The position numbers and the translations under genes are program-made. From contig PTFA01000029.1 in assembly GCA_003342895.1 (NCBI GenBank), positions 806,001 to 870,000 of the forward strand: 64,000 nucleotides of DNA, given 5' to 3'. Each line of letters opens with the position of its first letter. Positions within the stretch are counted from its first letter, which is position 1. The DNA is from Casuarius casuarius (Eukaryota > Chordata > Aves > Casuariiformes > Casuariidae). Positions 12,529-24,639 of the stretch are shown in pieces. The notes below the pieces were generated by a model, which was not told the DNA's origin, searched no databases, and worked only from the letters and a program-made list of their open reading frames with translations.

Positions 12529-13739
12529 AGCTTTCTACTGAGAGAAATGAGACTGCAGATGGTGTATTCATCACTGAAGGGACAATTGGAGCCTAATACT
12601 TATTGGTCTTTAAATACCTGGCTTCCTCCTGGAACATCAAATAGAGAGAAGCTGTATGAGATTTATTTAAAGTGAATCAGTGGCTTGGTACTTGATATCT
12701 ACCTCCAAAATCAAGAGGCATCAGTTCATACTTTGCAGACTAGCTATCATCTCTCCCACTTGTGACTTGATTTATTATCAATACAGAGAGGCGATGAGAC
12801 ACAGCAGCCACAATAACACAAAGATATCCATAGGAGACACAAAACAAATCACAAATGTTTTAAAACTTGGTGGGAGGGGGGAGAGGAGAAGACACAAAAC
12901 CATCTTAGAAGCTTCTGCCCATGCTTGCCCTAGCAAAAGTGTAAAAAGGGAAACAGCACTGGAAAAACAGAGACAGGAAAAAAAAAGAGAGAAAAAGCTC
13001 TTAAAAGAAAAAAATAGACTGATGAAAGAAAATCAAAAGAAAGAAAAATCCTGTTTGGGCCTATTTTGCCTGCTGAACATTTTTTTCAACACTGAGTATA
13101 TGAGGCAATCCATATTCTTAAGCAAAAAAGAAAATCTTTCCTCTGCAATCTAGATAATTTCCCACTCCACTTGATGATATAATGCACTAAGAGCAAAAAG
13201 CTCTAAATCGTCTTGAATAACCTACTGATAGCACTTTTCAGCAAAAAGGAATAAACTTTATTCTAAACTGTTTCACTCCCGGAGCTAATGCCTTTTATAG
13301 CCCCGATTAGGCATTCTGCACATGCTGCATTCCTCCCACGTTGCAGTGGACATGTTGCTGACTAAATCCATCCACAGGTGTAACCCCTGTAACAGGGCTC
13401 TACCCTGCACACCAAGAAGCCGTTTCTCTGCTGGAGCCCTTTTTAATCATGATGGGTATAAGTAAATACGACGAAACAGTGATTATATTAAATAAATAGA
13501 GTTGCGCTAAGGAATTGTTTTTAGCACCGTTCTGCCCTTTTCCTGCAGTAGCAAGTTGTTGTTGGGTTTTTTTTTCCCCCCTTTGCAGAGTGCTAAATCC
13601 AGCCAGAAAGCTGTTAAGCAAAAATACCCAAGGGAAGTGTGATGGAGAGTTTTTCTTCACTGATTTCTCTTCTTACATTGTTTCCTTCCTTCCTCCCCTC
13701 TCCACCCTGAGGACTCGATCCTCAGCCCATTGATGTCAA
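12529..13739. other. Non-genic stretch with A/G-rich segment
   Basis: A purine-rich segment at about 12.95-13.06 kb explains the lysine-rich frame of 157 codons at 12680-13153, which I do not regard as a gene: its lysines come from AAA/AAG runs, and it has no domain. CpGs are slightly enriched around 13.42-13.53 kb. No exon is recognised. Confidence 0.5.
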
Positions 13740-14060
13740 AGGAAAAACCCACACTGACCTCATGCGGCTTTGGATCACGCTTCCATTCCCGGGCCATTTG
13801 TTTTTATAAGTGAGCTAACAGTAGCGCTAAAAAATCCTGTCAGTGGAGCTCTGGAAGTGCCATCCACTGCCCTAATGGCTGGTGTGAGTTTTCAATAGAA
13901 TTGAGTCGTTTGAATCCTAGATAATATTTTACCTTCAATATACCACCATTATGAATTCATTTGACATTCAATGTACAGTAATAACAATGAATTTGCTGGA
14001 TATTGAATGTCACATACTTTCACAAGTACAGCATTTCATTGTAATGCACAGCAGCATTAG
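13740..14060. promoter_or_regulatory. Candidate conserved non-coding element with internal inverted repeats
   Basis: Non-repetitive AT-rich block with retained CpGs at its left end (ATGCGGC, ATCACGC, CCCGGG near 13762-13794). Its centre has a perfect 11-bp inverted repeat, TGACATTCAAT (13962-13972) against ATTGAATGTCA (14002-14012), and an overlapping pair AATTCATT (13954-13961) against AATGAATT (13986-13993). Several ATTCAAT/ATTGAAT and TCATTGTAAT words suggest POU- or homeodomain-type sites. The enhancer role is inferred; conservation was not tested. Confidence 0.35.
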
Positions 14061-14310
14061 TTTAACGATACCAGTTTTTTTCCAGAATCCTCTCTTTATG
14101 TCCCCCTTTTCTCCAGGAGAACAATAAATACACCTTAACAATGCCTAAGAAAAATAAAATCATACTATGTTCTTGGAGAGAAATATATGATCTATATGCA
14201 GGCCTCTAGCGAGCTGAACAGCAATGCTTCCTGGGACACTGTGAGCGTGAATTTGTGCACACAGGTTTTTTCTAACCATAAAATGGATGGCCCGGAATAT
14301 TAATCAGGTG

Positions 14311-14344
14311 TTTGTTTTGTTTTGTTTTGTTTTATTTTGCTTTG
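14311..14344. repeat. TTTTG pentanucleotide microsatellite
   Basis: About six copies of a TTTTG unit with one TTTTA variant. This is a simple repeat, likely polymorphic in length. It might be the reverse of a CAAAA-rich retroposon tail, but no element body is seen. Confidence 0.85.
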
Positions 14345-14409
14345 TGGTGGGTTTTCTTTCTCTATTAATTGATTCCAAAGTGCAAAAGGAAATAACCTAG
14401 CTTCAAATA

Positions 14410-14434
14410 TTTTACTGCTTCAAAAGCAGTAAAA
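14410..14434. repeat. Perfect 11-bp hairpin, 3-nt loop
   Basis: TTTTACTGCTT (14410-14420) pairs perfectly with AAGCAGTAAAA (14424-14434) around loop CAA. Flanks do not extend the stem. The tight loop and perfect arms resemble the product of a template-switch mutation. Confidence 0.85.
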
Positions 14435-15270
14435 AATATAAAGAAATAAAGGTGTTAATCTGACAGATGGTCAGGAGATTTTTAATTTTAAAACAGGCAT
14501 CGTAGATTTGCATATTGATTATCTCAGGTGGTGAGGGGCAAAATGGAATTGTAAAGCAGGATATATGATGTATCCTTTTAGATACAGGGTGAAATCCTAC
14601 TTCTCTTTCCTGCATGACTTGACTGTAGGAAATGAGGAGGCCAGGCTGCAGGAGCACAGGGAGCAGGGCAAATTCACCTGCGGTGGGAGCAAGGGCCTGA
14701 GACGTGAGGGACAAACGGGCTCCCTGGTGCCAGGGCTGGGGGCAGCTGAAGTGTCCATGCAGCATTGAGAAGAGGTAGTGATAGGGAAGGGCTGCAGCCT
14801 TATTAGACTTCTGACCAAACCTATGCCTATGTGAGGAGGATCTCACCTATAAAATACCTGTGCCAGACTTGACTCCATCACCTCAACTTGGGAAAACAGT
14901 TCATAAAAATTTATAACTGTGCACCCAGCTTTTTTTAAGATTAGGATGCACCCATGCAAGTGCTTTGTTGGATAAGTGAACCTATACTACCAATTTAGCA
15001 CCTTGTGAGATGTGAAATGGTCTACTGGCCATCAGCTGGTCCCATCCCGTACAGTGGTGCCGAAGCCTTGTTCCTGCCGGATCCTTTCACAATGTCTGCT
15101 GGGGAGGTACACAGGGTGGCAGCCTGGTACCCCATCCTCCTTTAGGACCCAAAATGAGTTGCATGCAGAATGGGTCTCCCGTCTGCTCACTGGTTTTACA
15201 GCCGTCCATGCAACCAGGTTCTCTTAAAAGAGAAAAGGAGATAGACATGCAGGTCACCTTTCAGTGCAGG
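14435..15270. other. Non-genic stretch, no gene recognised
   Basis: The part at 14.60-14.77 kb is more GC-rich and has chance frames on both strands, up to 144 codons on the minus strand at 14412-14846. None shows a domain or repeat. Nothing else recognised. Confidence 0.45.
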
Positions 15271-15480
15271 AGAGATGAATAGCATGCAAATGAATTTCTT
15301 TTCCGACTTGTTTTTGAATCACTTAGATATGCAGAGTCTGTAAGTGTGCATGAAGAAAGCCAGATAAACCTTATTTGATTAACCAATCTGTTTTCTGAAG
15401 CACTATTTTTGCTCTACTTTTTAAGGAGAAAAATAGTAATGTTTCTAATGACAAAGTAGAGTGACATCAGCTGTACTGCT
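15271..15480. promoter_or_regulatory. Candidate conserved non-coding element with octamer site
   Basis: It contains a perfect octamer ATGCAAAT (15284-15291), the binding word of POU-domain factors. It also has interleaved inverted repeats: ACTATTTTT (15402-15410) with AAAAATAGT (15429-15437), and CTCTACTTT (15412-15420) with AAAGTAGAG (15453-15461). Such crossed pairs would be pseudoknot-like if transcribed. The regulatory role is inferred from motif density only. Confidence 0.33.
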
Positions 15481-16499
15481 GGTAGAGCAGAGTCCCTCAA
15501 GAATTTTATCGTTGGAGGGCTTTGATTATTGCCCACTGTTTTGCTGAACTATACTGAAAGACTCACAGATGAATCTATTATTTCTGTAAATGGTCCTTCA
15601 GCAAGAAGTAAAAGAAATACTGAGTGATCAGAGATGTTGAGGCTTGATGGAGAAAGACCCCTCAATGGGTATGTAGAAGGCCAAGGAATAAGAGGAGCAT
15701 TCAATTAGTATGTGGTTTACTGTAATATGAGTGTGCCAGTCCCTTATTTAAAAGCTCTTGGAGCTGCAAATTTTGAAGCTGTCTCTTTGGCTTAATGTTT
15801 GCTTGCATGTATTGTAGTTTTCATCTGAGAGTACAGAGGTTTTTTTCCAAGGCAAGGTGCCCTTCAGTTTAAAATACAGAAGCATGGTGAATATATTAAA
15901 CAGTGAAATGAATACGACAGCAACTGTAACTATTGCAGCTTACACTACATCACCCAGCCTTGTGCAGAAAGAGTTGAATCTACACAATTATTTGCAATGA
16001 ATGTGCTCCAGAAGACCAATCAGCGTTTTGAATAAAAGAGAACCTGGGGGAAAGATTGCTCATCTAAGATAAAATAATGAAGACAATAATCAGTGGGAAA
16101 AGGCAAGACCCACTTGTTATATTAGCTCTTCAGATCCTTACAACAATAGAAAAGAATTGCATCCTAAATGAGATACTGTTATGTCACCTGTCATGGATGT
16201 TTAATCATGCCTGGACAGCATTATTTTTTCCCACTTATCTCCTAGTGCTGATATCTTATCCGCAGTACTGTATGTGGGCTTCCAGGCAGCTGTCTCCGTA
16301 TGGCAGTTTTGGAGAAGGCTGTATTAGGAATAAGAAATTCTGAAATCTGGACTCCTCTGTACTTAATAACCAAAGTGACATTTCTATAGCCAGCCCTCGT
16401 GCCACAGAATGGGCAAGACAAATTCTCACCATAATTAGATCTTGGTGATGAAATACAGCAGACAAAAGGTCTGCATGCATGGGGATGAAATGGGCTTGC
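15481..16499. other. Non-genic stretch, no gene recognised
   Basis: AT-rich single-copy-looking DNA with no recognisable exon or repeat. Two frames of 87-88 codons at 16.08-16.52 kb overlap on opposite strands and look like chance. Confidence 0.5.
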
Positions 16500-16720
16500 C
16501 TCAGATATTTATATGCCACTTATTTAATGCGACATTGATTGATAACTTACCAATCTCTGCTTTGTTTTTGTAGTGCAAATACCCCAGTACTTTCAGATAT
16601 GTAAACAGACAGAAAGCAAATAGAAAAGGCAACGATCAATTCAAGCAGACATGCTTTTTTAACGAAAACTACAAATAGTTAAGTGATTCCAGACAATACA
16701 TAAAGACAGAGGTTTAGATC
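16500..16720. promoter_or_regulatory. Candidate conserved non-coding element
   Basis: Non-repetitive AT-rich block with ATTGATTGATAA, TGTAAACAGACAG (forkhead-like TGTAAACA) and TTAACGAAAAC words, and retained CpGs. It sits about 200 bp upstream of the CpG-dense open frame at 16.9 kb, so it could be a linked regulatory sequence. Inference only. Confidence 0.25.
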
Positions 16721-16899
16721 AGAGTACCTGAATAAACAGTGACTTGAAAGTGTTCAAAGCAAAGCAGAAGGATTTCCTAAGAGGGTGAATGGGTTTTAGC
16801 TGTCAATTCATACAACTACCTGTTAGATCAAACCAAATATTTCACTTGTACACTCCACGTAGTGGTAGAACAGAGACAGGCAGTTTTTGATGTGTCAGC

Positions 16900-17145
16900 A
16901 TGCCAGTGGTGAGATGCCAGACACACGACGTTGCACTGACGATGAGCTTTGTTTCACGTGCTTCGTCTGATAGTCGGCAGCGGCAGAACTGCTTAGCTCT
17001 GCTACCTGGCGAATGTAATTACCAGCTTAGAAACAGTCCAGTCTACGAGCAAGATGAGCTCAAGACTGAAGGTACTAATTGTGATGATACCTCATATGTG
17101 TATAATACTTTCCCCCCTCCAGAGCACTTAATAAAGCAAGAGTAG
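16900..17145 (+). other. CpG-dense open frame, possible unannotated exon
   Basis: An open frame of 81 codons (M at 16900, a second M at 16942) ends at a TAG at 17143. Nine CpGs fall in 16926-17047, far above the window background, where CpG is rare. The predicted peptide is hydrophilic and not low-complexity, and has a KTEG and a terminal IKQE segment. AAG|GTACTAAT at about 17071 could be a splice donor. No polypyrimidine-AG acceptor is obvious upstream, so a first exon would fit better than an internal one. I do not recognise the protein family. It could equally be a CpG-retaining enhancer that is open by chance. Confidence 0.2.
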
Positions 17146-20100
17146 GGATTGTTTCATGCTCCACTTAGAGAGACATGATTGCTTAACAGCACATGGCAAC
17201 TCTGCCTGAGACCTCAGGATCAGAAGGGAAGAAGACTCGCCCATCTAATTGAATGTGTAAGGCAGTCAAATCGACACTAATTTTTCAGTATAGAACGTGA
17301 ACAGGGTTTCTGTCCTTATTCTCTTGTGCTCATGAAAAATGCCGTGTAATGCTTTGTGAACACCAGTTACCTTGACGTGGGTCTTACATCTTTGCTGAAG
17401 ACAATCCTACTAAGTCAAACCTGTTAACTTCATGATGGAGACTATGCTTAATAACATTTTAGAGGAAAAACACCAGTGCTTACTGAATTAGCTGTGTTAC
17501 TTCTTAGAGCAATTTAGAAGCATTATGGATCTTAAGTTTTTAGTTATGAGATGTGACATGATAACAACTTCAAGTGAGGCACCTGCTCCTTATAATCAGA
17601 TGGAATCTGATCATTAATCTACAATGCCCAGCTATATTTACTGTGTCTTTTAATGAAAATATGAATTTCATATGTATTCCATCTAGATATGTCCACAAGC
17701 TGCCTGAACACACAAACACGGATTTTTTTCATTTTCCTCAAAAGCTTTGTTATGTTATGACATTTTAGCTCTGCAATTAAACTCTTATAGTTTCCTAGAA
17801 AGAAAATATTCACCATAAAACATGTGCCATCATTTCAACACTTGACTTCTGTCCCTTAGCATAACTCTTACTCTAGCAATCTGCATTTTGAAAAGGTGTT
17901 TAGCTGCATACTGTCTCCAATTCCACAGTTTAGAGAACTAAAACTCTGGGAAGGGGAGATCTGACATTTGTGTTGAACCTTTCTCCTACAGAAGCTGGAA
18001 GAAATTGAAAGGCACAAGAAGCCAGACTGTTCAGAGATAAATAAAATATGAATTTGTGTTACTGAATTGTCTGAATATTTTCCTGAACATTGTCCTGAAC
18101 AATTAAACAAGGTATTTAAGCACATACCCAAATTAAAATTTCTCTGGCTTGGCCTCATTTCCTCCCACAGAGTTTATTTCTACAATCTTGCCCTTGCACA
18201 CTTCCTTTTGTTCTCTCCTCAGGATTCCTTTTCCTTTCAGGAGTCCTTGCTTTAAAAAAAGTTGCAGTGTGCTCACCCAACCTGTACTTCAGTTGTTGAA
18301 GTGTACTGGAAACTTTTAAACAGCTTTCAGAGAGTAAAGTCTGATTAAATACTGTGATGTCACCCTAGCATTAATGTTAAATCCCAAGTTAAAGCTTTCT
18401 TTTCCCTGCTTTTGCTTGTATGATTTCTTACAGCAAGTACTGAGAAGTGTTGGAATACCTGAAACATGATGAGCTGCAGAATAGATGAAAGTACGTGCAG
18501 CCTTGAAGCTACTTGAAAATTTTACTTTTTACCTTACTGATGTGTATGCTGCATGTTATCAGTTTTTCTGGTTTATAATTTCAATGATGATTTCTGTTTG
18601 GAAGTGGTGGGTAGATGCCAGTATCACCAGATCAGGAACAAGCATTGCCATGATGATACCCAGACTGTCGATCTGTCTGTCTGTCCAGCGAGGTGTTCTC
18701 CTGTAAGCCAAAGCATCCTACCTGCCCACCCCAGTCCTCCTGACCACAGAGCCAGGTTGGACTTGTGTAGTCAGAGTAACAAATTTGGTTTATTGTCCTG
18801 ATTTTGGCCACATCAATCAAGCATGAGGCTGCCAAGCAGGTACACCCAGACAACATTAGCTGGGTAATTTGTATACTTTATTAGCCCCTTTACTGTTTCT
18901 TGATCCTCCTTTCACCATCCTTGTACTTCCCTTTCTCCACCTTATTCTCATCACAAATAAACAACTCCCCTGTAACTACTTATTCCCCATTGGACCTAGT
19001 TGTGCAACATCTGTACTCAAATTTGGTATTTCAGATATCATCACCTAGGCAATCTCAGCTTTATATGCTATGACTGATAAAGTTATCCAGTTATGTTGGA
19101 CTTGCAGGATTTGCCTCTCCCCAGAGTCTCCAATACTCCCCTTCAATTATTTGTGAAGTTCAGCTGTTCGTCCCATAGCTTCCCCTTAACCACCTTTGCA
19201 ATTCAGCCATCCCTCATGGAGCTGTCTGATACTATTGTCAGCTTCTCACATTGCTATCTGTCATGTCCAGCAATTTTTCGTGTCGTGTTCAGTGGGTTTC
19301 CACATCCTATTCAGTTAGCTAAACCTCAGATCAGTTAGCACCTGGTCATCTACCTGAAGTTCTAACACTTTCCTTGCAAGAACTATACCAGCCAAAGTTT
19401 TACCTTGAATTCTTGTCAGCTGTGTCCTTGTGCATGGGTCTCAGTGAAGCTGGCTTTTTTTGCATAAGGCTGCTTATTTCTTTTTTTATGAAATTTAGTT
19501 CCAGTGATATATGATTTTTTAAAAATATCTGGATTTGGTAGCTAACCCTTCTTAATCTGCTAAGCAAAACACAAACTCCCTTGTGATCCTGATTTCCCTA
19601 CTGTATGGACAACTTGACTTAAAATCTAATAAATGGAACACCTTTCTCTTTTTGTACCTGTTGCACAATTTTCAGTTATTCCTTGTCACCTCACGATACT
19701 GTCTCACTTCCACTTTCTACCCTCATGTTGGTAAGATGGGGAAAAGGAGAGGGACTTGATTTGGCTTCATCATCATTTTGGCTTTCCATAATTCAGCCAT
19801 TCAGTTTAGCCACAGTAGAGCAGTCTTATGCGCAAAAGCAGCAGCCTTTTTACCACCAACTTCCTAGGCCTCTGGTCATACCTAAAATCATATACAATAT
19901 GCAAGATCTTGCTATTAAATTGCCAGGTTGCTGCAGAGCAAGGCAAGATATGGTGTCAATGTTGGGTATGTTCTGCTATGCACCACCAGGCTGTTTGCTC
20001 CAACTGCCACCAACCACTTCCATCAGGCTCTCTTCACCCCAGACTTGCTCCAGAGAGGACTCCCACCCTAGCTTCATCATCCTCACTGCTCGTGTGTCTT

Positions 20101-22323
20101 GTCCTGTCCTTCCACCTTCACAACTTCCTCCTAAAATGTAGGGATGACACAAATGACTGAAGCTGAGCAGCATGATGCAGCTCACTCCCCTGCCAAAAAA
20201 GGGTAACATCCAAAAGGCAGTAGCGTCCCCATGCTCTGTCCCTGACCATCCACAAGACTGTCTGGGACAGTGTTGGCTGGCACAGACCAAAACCGTGGCA
20301 GGCAGCATACTAACGGTTAAATGTGGATAATCGTTGGCCATTGCTCAGGTGTGTGGTTAGTTTACTAGTATATAATTGCACCTGTGGAAATTAGGGACTG
20401 AGAAATCCTTTGCTTTTTTCAACCTATTTCTTTGATAATATATCAGATCTGAATATATCATATGCTTATAGTTCAGTGCAACCTGATGGAATTATGATTT
20501 GGTTCCTTTCATGACAAAGCATGTCCTTGATAGTAAAAGGTGGCAATATAAAAAGAGAACCCAGAGAGAAGTGAGTAGTTTGCACCACACCACTAGTGAG
20601 GATATGGAAAAAATTGACAAAGGAAAATGATGTAGCCTAAAGAATATTGCATTTTATCGGTGGTCATCACAGCCATAAAACTGCCTAGGAAATGGGGAAA
20701 AATGGGACAAATGGAGGAAAAAACAGGAAAGATGGATGGAAGTAAGCAATATTTTCTCAATTCTGTGTACAGATTGTGAGGTAGAGAACAGCTCCCATCA
20801 CCTACCGCAAGCTATTACAGTTCATTTGATATTCTGCTCTAAGTATTTTTTGTCAGCAGTTGACCAGTCACCGTGAACATTTCTCAATTTTTATTCTGAG
20901 CATTTTTATCAGTATGATATTATAGTACATTCTTTCTCAGCTTAACCACATCAGCAAAATAAAGAATGCAAATAATGTTCCTGATCTAGCAACAGCAGCA
21001 GCCAAATAGATCACTGTCTCTTTTCATTTAAACTGAATATTTATGTTTTGAATTTTAAATTTCATTTTCCTATCATTTTTCAATAAATTCATCTCTTTTC
21101 TCACCCAAAATATCTTGATCTGTGACCAGATAATGCTAGAGTTACAGGGGCTATCTTGTTTCCAGCCACAGATAATTTATTTAAGAATGGCCCAATCATG
21201 TCATGCAAACTTCAGCTGGCCAAAGAAGTCACCAGTTTGCCAAGAGATAATAATGTTGACACTAATCTATTTGCCAGCTGACCTCTGTTTATCCTTGTGT
21301 ACCAGTTAAGGCCTAAGCTGAAAGAGGATGTGTGGGGAACAGCTTGAGAAAACAACCCCAAATCCCAGACCCTTAGGAATACTAAAATCAGCAAAAAGAT
21401 TTAGGCAGAAATGTCATTATTATAACATTGGCTTGGCGCAATCACACAGAGCAGAATATATCCACCAGACAGCCAACACAATTCAGGCAAGGCATGGATA
21501 AGGTATTAGAGGGAAGAACCACATACCATCAAGGAGACTGAAAAGGAGATCTGATAATCTTTTCAGTCTCTAATTCTTAGCAGGCATGCTGTTAGCCTCT
21601 GGTCACCACAGCTTTTTTGGTCACTGTTTATTTCATTGTACTTCAAGTAATTAAAATAAAGGAGCAAAGCTCAGGGAAAAAAGACACCATTCAAAGACTA
21701 GCTTCCCTGGAAGACTCTTTTGCTGTTGTTCTGTCACTTGGAAAATAGAAAAAGCATCAAGGTTGCTCCTGGAGGGCACTGCCAATAGGTCCGGGCCATT
21801 CATGTGGTCACTGGACAGGTTATGGGAGCTGGGAGGAAAGAAGAGGTAGTGTATCTTGGCAGGCAGAAAGGCCACAGCCCCCAGCTTCTGGCGGAAGAAA
21901 CAGAATTTGCTGAACAAAAAGCTAGGCTGAAATGGAAAGGCTGCAATACGGTGACTCTTAACACACGCAGGGCATGTTTCCGTTGTAGTCGAAGGTGTGA
22001 TTAAGGCATTAGTAGTAATAGCAACTGTTGGACTATTTCTGAGGGTTCCACAAAGGATGACTCAGGAAAACTCATTCATTTTTGCTACCTCTGCCAGAAA
22101 ATTTTCAGGTCTCTGGGCATCAAAAGAGATGAGAAATTACTGAATGAAGTAATCTCTGTCAAGAGTGGAAGCATGGTGAGACATGGTACAAACTTGCAGG
22201 AGACCCTGGAAACTTCCTCAGGCAGTCCATGGTCAAGCCAGTGACATTTCATTTTTGCTCCTGTGGAACCTGAGCTTCAAGATGGAGCTAACTCAACAAA
22301 AGACTACTGTTGGGTGACAATCA
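17146..22323. other. Non-genic stretch, no gene recognised
   Basis: About 5 kb of single-copy-looking DNA. Frames of 60-152 codons, mostly at 18.5-20.3 kb, overlap on both strands and lack domains. Pyrimidine-rich sequence at 19.0-20.1 kb keeps stop codons low and probably explains the 152- and 110-codon plus-strand frames. A short CTGT microsatellite lies near 18666-18688. Confidence 0.5.
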
Positions 22324-22356
22324 CTTTTCCCCATGGCAACCTGCCATGGGGAAAGG
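22324..22356. repeat. Perfect 13-bp hairpin, 3-nt loop
   Basis: TTTCCCCATGGCA (22326-22338) and TGCCATGGGGAAA (22342-22354) are exact reverse complements around loop ACC. Two more pairs (one C-G, one T-G wobble) extend the stem to 15. It lies 20 bp from a second perfect 13-bp inverted repeat. Confidence 0.88.
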
Positions 22357-22376
22357 AAAAAGGTGGCCATGTTCTC

Positions 22377-22428
22377 AGCTGGTATAAATTGACATAAATT
22401 TATGCTATTATAGCCATTTATACCAGCT
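22377..22428. repeat. 13-bp inverted repeat with nested palindromes in its loop
   Basis: AGCTGGTATAAAT (22377-22389) is exactly reverse-complementary to ATTTATACCAGCT (22416-22428). The 26-nt loop contains the 12-bp palindrome CATAAATTTATG (22393-22404) and a GCTATTATAGC near-palindrome. A single strand could fold into a multi-branched stem. The words resemble the 'ggtgtaaat...' foldback repeat fragments elsewhere in the window (44.38 kb), so it may be a decayed foldback element. Confidence 0.85.
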
Positions 22429-24639
22429 ATGTCCTTGGTCGAGAGTTCCCACGCATTTGATTATACAAGCATACTCTATTATGGTGTGGGTTGCAAATGA
22501 AGCTACGGCTCCTTCAGATTCCTCCATAGAAAAAAAGTCCTTTGGGATGCATTTGTGGAGCAGTACTTAGGTGCCATCCTGGAATCTGAGACATAATCTA
22601 GCATTGCCATTTGTGGAAGTTCTTGCCAGAATGGAGGGTAAACCAGCTGCCTTTACTACATTGATTTTAAACCACCATTTTGAAATGGTAAAGTCTTAGA
22701 AGCACAGGAACAATAATAAATATGTGGTATAAGTCACACTAAAGAGATTATTTCCATGGAACCTAATAAAATCGTACATGGTTTACAAAACAAAACCTAG
22801 GTTTGTTGGAGGCAGGAAAATTCATCCTGCTTACATTTCCAAGAGATTAAGTTTAGCAGTATTAAAATTACTGCACTGGAATCATTCAAATGGAATTTTT
22901 TGGCTTTGCAACAAAGTTGCCTTATCTTTATTTAACTTCACTGTTTTATCAGCTGTGTCCTGTTTTCTGCTTCATTGACATCTCTGTTCACACCTAATCA
23001 GATAACATTAAATTCTGGATTGGAGGTTCATCCAACAAAAGCTTACATGTGGGAGACTCTGTGTGCTTTGCATCATTAAGATTTTTCGGCACTTACATGC
23101 CATTTTGCTGTTAGATGAGATTTTACAATTTTGCTTTTCTGTATTAAAAAATCTCCTTCAGTAATGCCAGATATTTACAGCATCTGTACACACCATGTTT
23201 TATCATGTGTTATCATATCATCTAACATATGTTTTTTGGAACAGTGAAGTTCATACTGCTGAGTTTATTACATGTCCCATCAACGAGATGCATGTCTAAC
23301 ACCAGTAGAAGAGGTTTCAAAAGGTCAGCAGGTCACATTTAGAAATTAAAGATCTGATAGACTGCAAAAATGGTATTTAGTCTAGTCTTGCACCTGTAAA
23401 GTGTTCTAAACTGGAAATAAAACACTCTGGACATTTGTCCATGAAAAGCATTCCCATGGAATGTCATAAATTACACACATTTGAATAATAACTTTATTAG
23501 TCACATGTAAAAAAGTTTATTTCTAAAAATGATTGCTTTCTTTTTCAGCTCTACAATGGAAGCCACATACATTTCTGTGAGGATATTTGAAACCTACATT
23601 TTCACTGAAGGTGATCTTGATATTTTATCACAGCTTCTACTACTGTAAAATTCTAGAAATACTTGATTCTTTCATGCACCTCATAGTATTTCCAAGTGCC
23701 TTTTCACCAAGAGGGCTGGTCAGTGAAACATGGTTACAAGGTCTGTGTCCGTAGCCAAGACACATGGTCTGAGGGAACTTGGAGCAAGTAAAACACAGGC
23801 CTTTAATGGCCTGATCTAACACCTAATGAAATTAATGGAAAAACTTCATTAAATAAAGAGTACCTGGGTAGACACTAGGATATTATTCCATTTTCCTAGA
23901 GATAGCCCTGGTTAGAAGTTTCTCTCTTTGATTCTAAGTTTCTCTCTCACTCTCTCTTCCACCCTCATATCTCATTGCCTAGTAGCCTACAAAAAGAAGG
24001 ATTTTTCTCCCTTAACTTTGACTGTCTTAACATAAGCCATGTCCCCAAACTTGGACATTCAGGAGTTTCCTCTACAGTAAAAGAGAGAGGGAGGTCCTAT
24101 CCTAAAAGAGATGCTTAAGATCAGCTGGATGAATTTCCTCCTGGAAGTATCTGTCTCTTTCCTGTGACCTTTGGTAGGTTCTTTAGACTAGGCATGAAGC
24201 TTCCCAATAGCTACTTAGGGAAGATGAATCCAGCCAGAACAGACAATTTTTTCCCCACATGAAGGAAAATGCATTATTTTAGCTCTTCAAAGAAAAGCAA
24301 TAAAACAGAATCAATATGTAGCAAAGCTTAGATGGAAAGGGAAGAGAGGATGGCAATATCCTTAAGAAAGGACAATCTCCTGCAATAAGAGACTCCTGTA
24401 TCTCCCAGGAAGTTCCTTAATGACAGGTTCAAAGTATGCTGCAGTGAGCCAGAGCCAGCATGTGTGCTCCGCCACTCAGATATGGGTGGATGTTTGGCTT
24501 CTCTTAAGTGCAGAGTTGTGGGTTTTCTTAAACACACGTATTTGAAATAGGACTCACACTGTACATTTGGAAATTGTTTTCCTTCCCCTGGACTCCAGCT
24601 AAGAGCTCATGGATGGGGATTTCATATAATAAAACATAA
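22429..24639. other. Non-genic stretch, no gene recognised
   Basis: AT-rich single-copy-looking DNA. A TCTCTC-rich microsatellite-like patch lies at about 23.92-23.96 kb. No exon or repeat family recognised. Confidence 0.5.

Noticed and set aside
12680..13153. 157-codon plus-strand frame, the longest in the window, lysine/glutamate-rich in its second half
   Set aside because: The charged part comes from a purine-rich stretch; there is no domain and no splice or promoter support. Chance in low-complexity DNA is simpler.
19683..20341. Frames of 152, 110 and 121 codons on both strands
   Set aside because: Pyrimidine-rich composition lowers stop frequency; the frames overlap in different registers and have no recognisable family.
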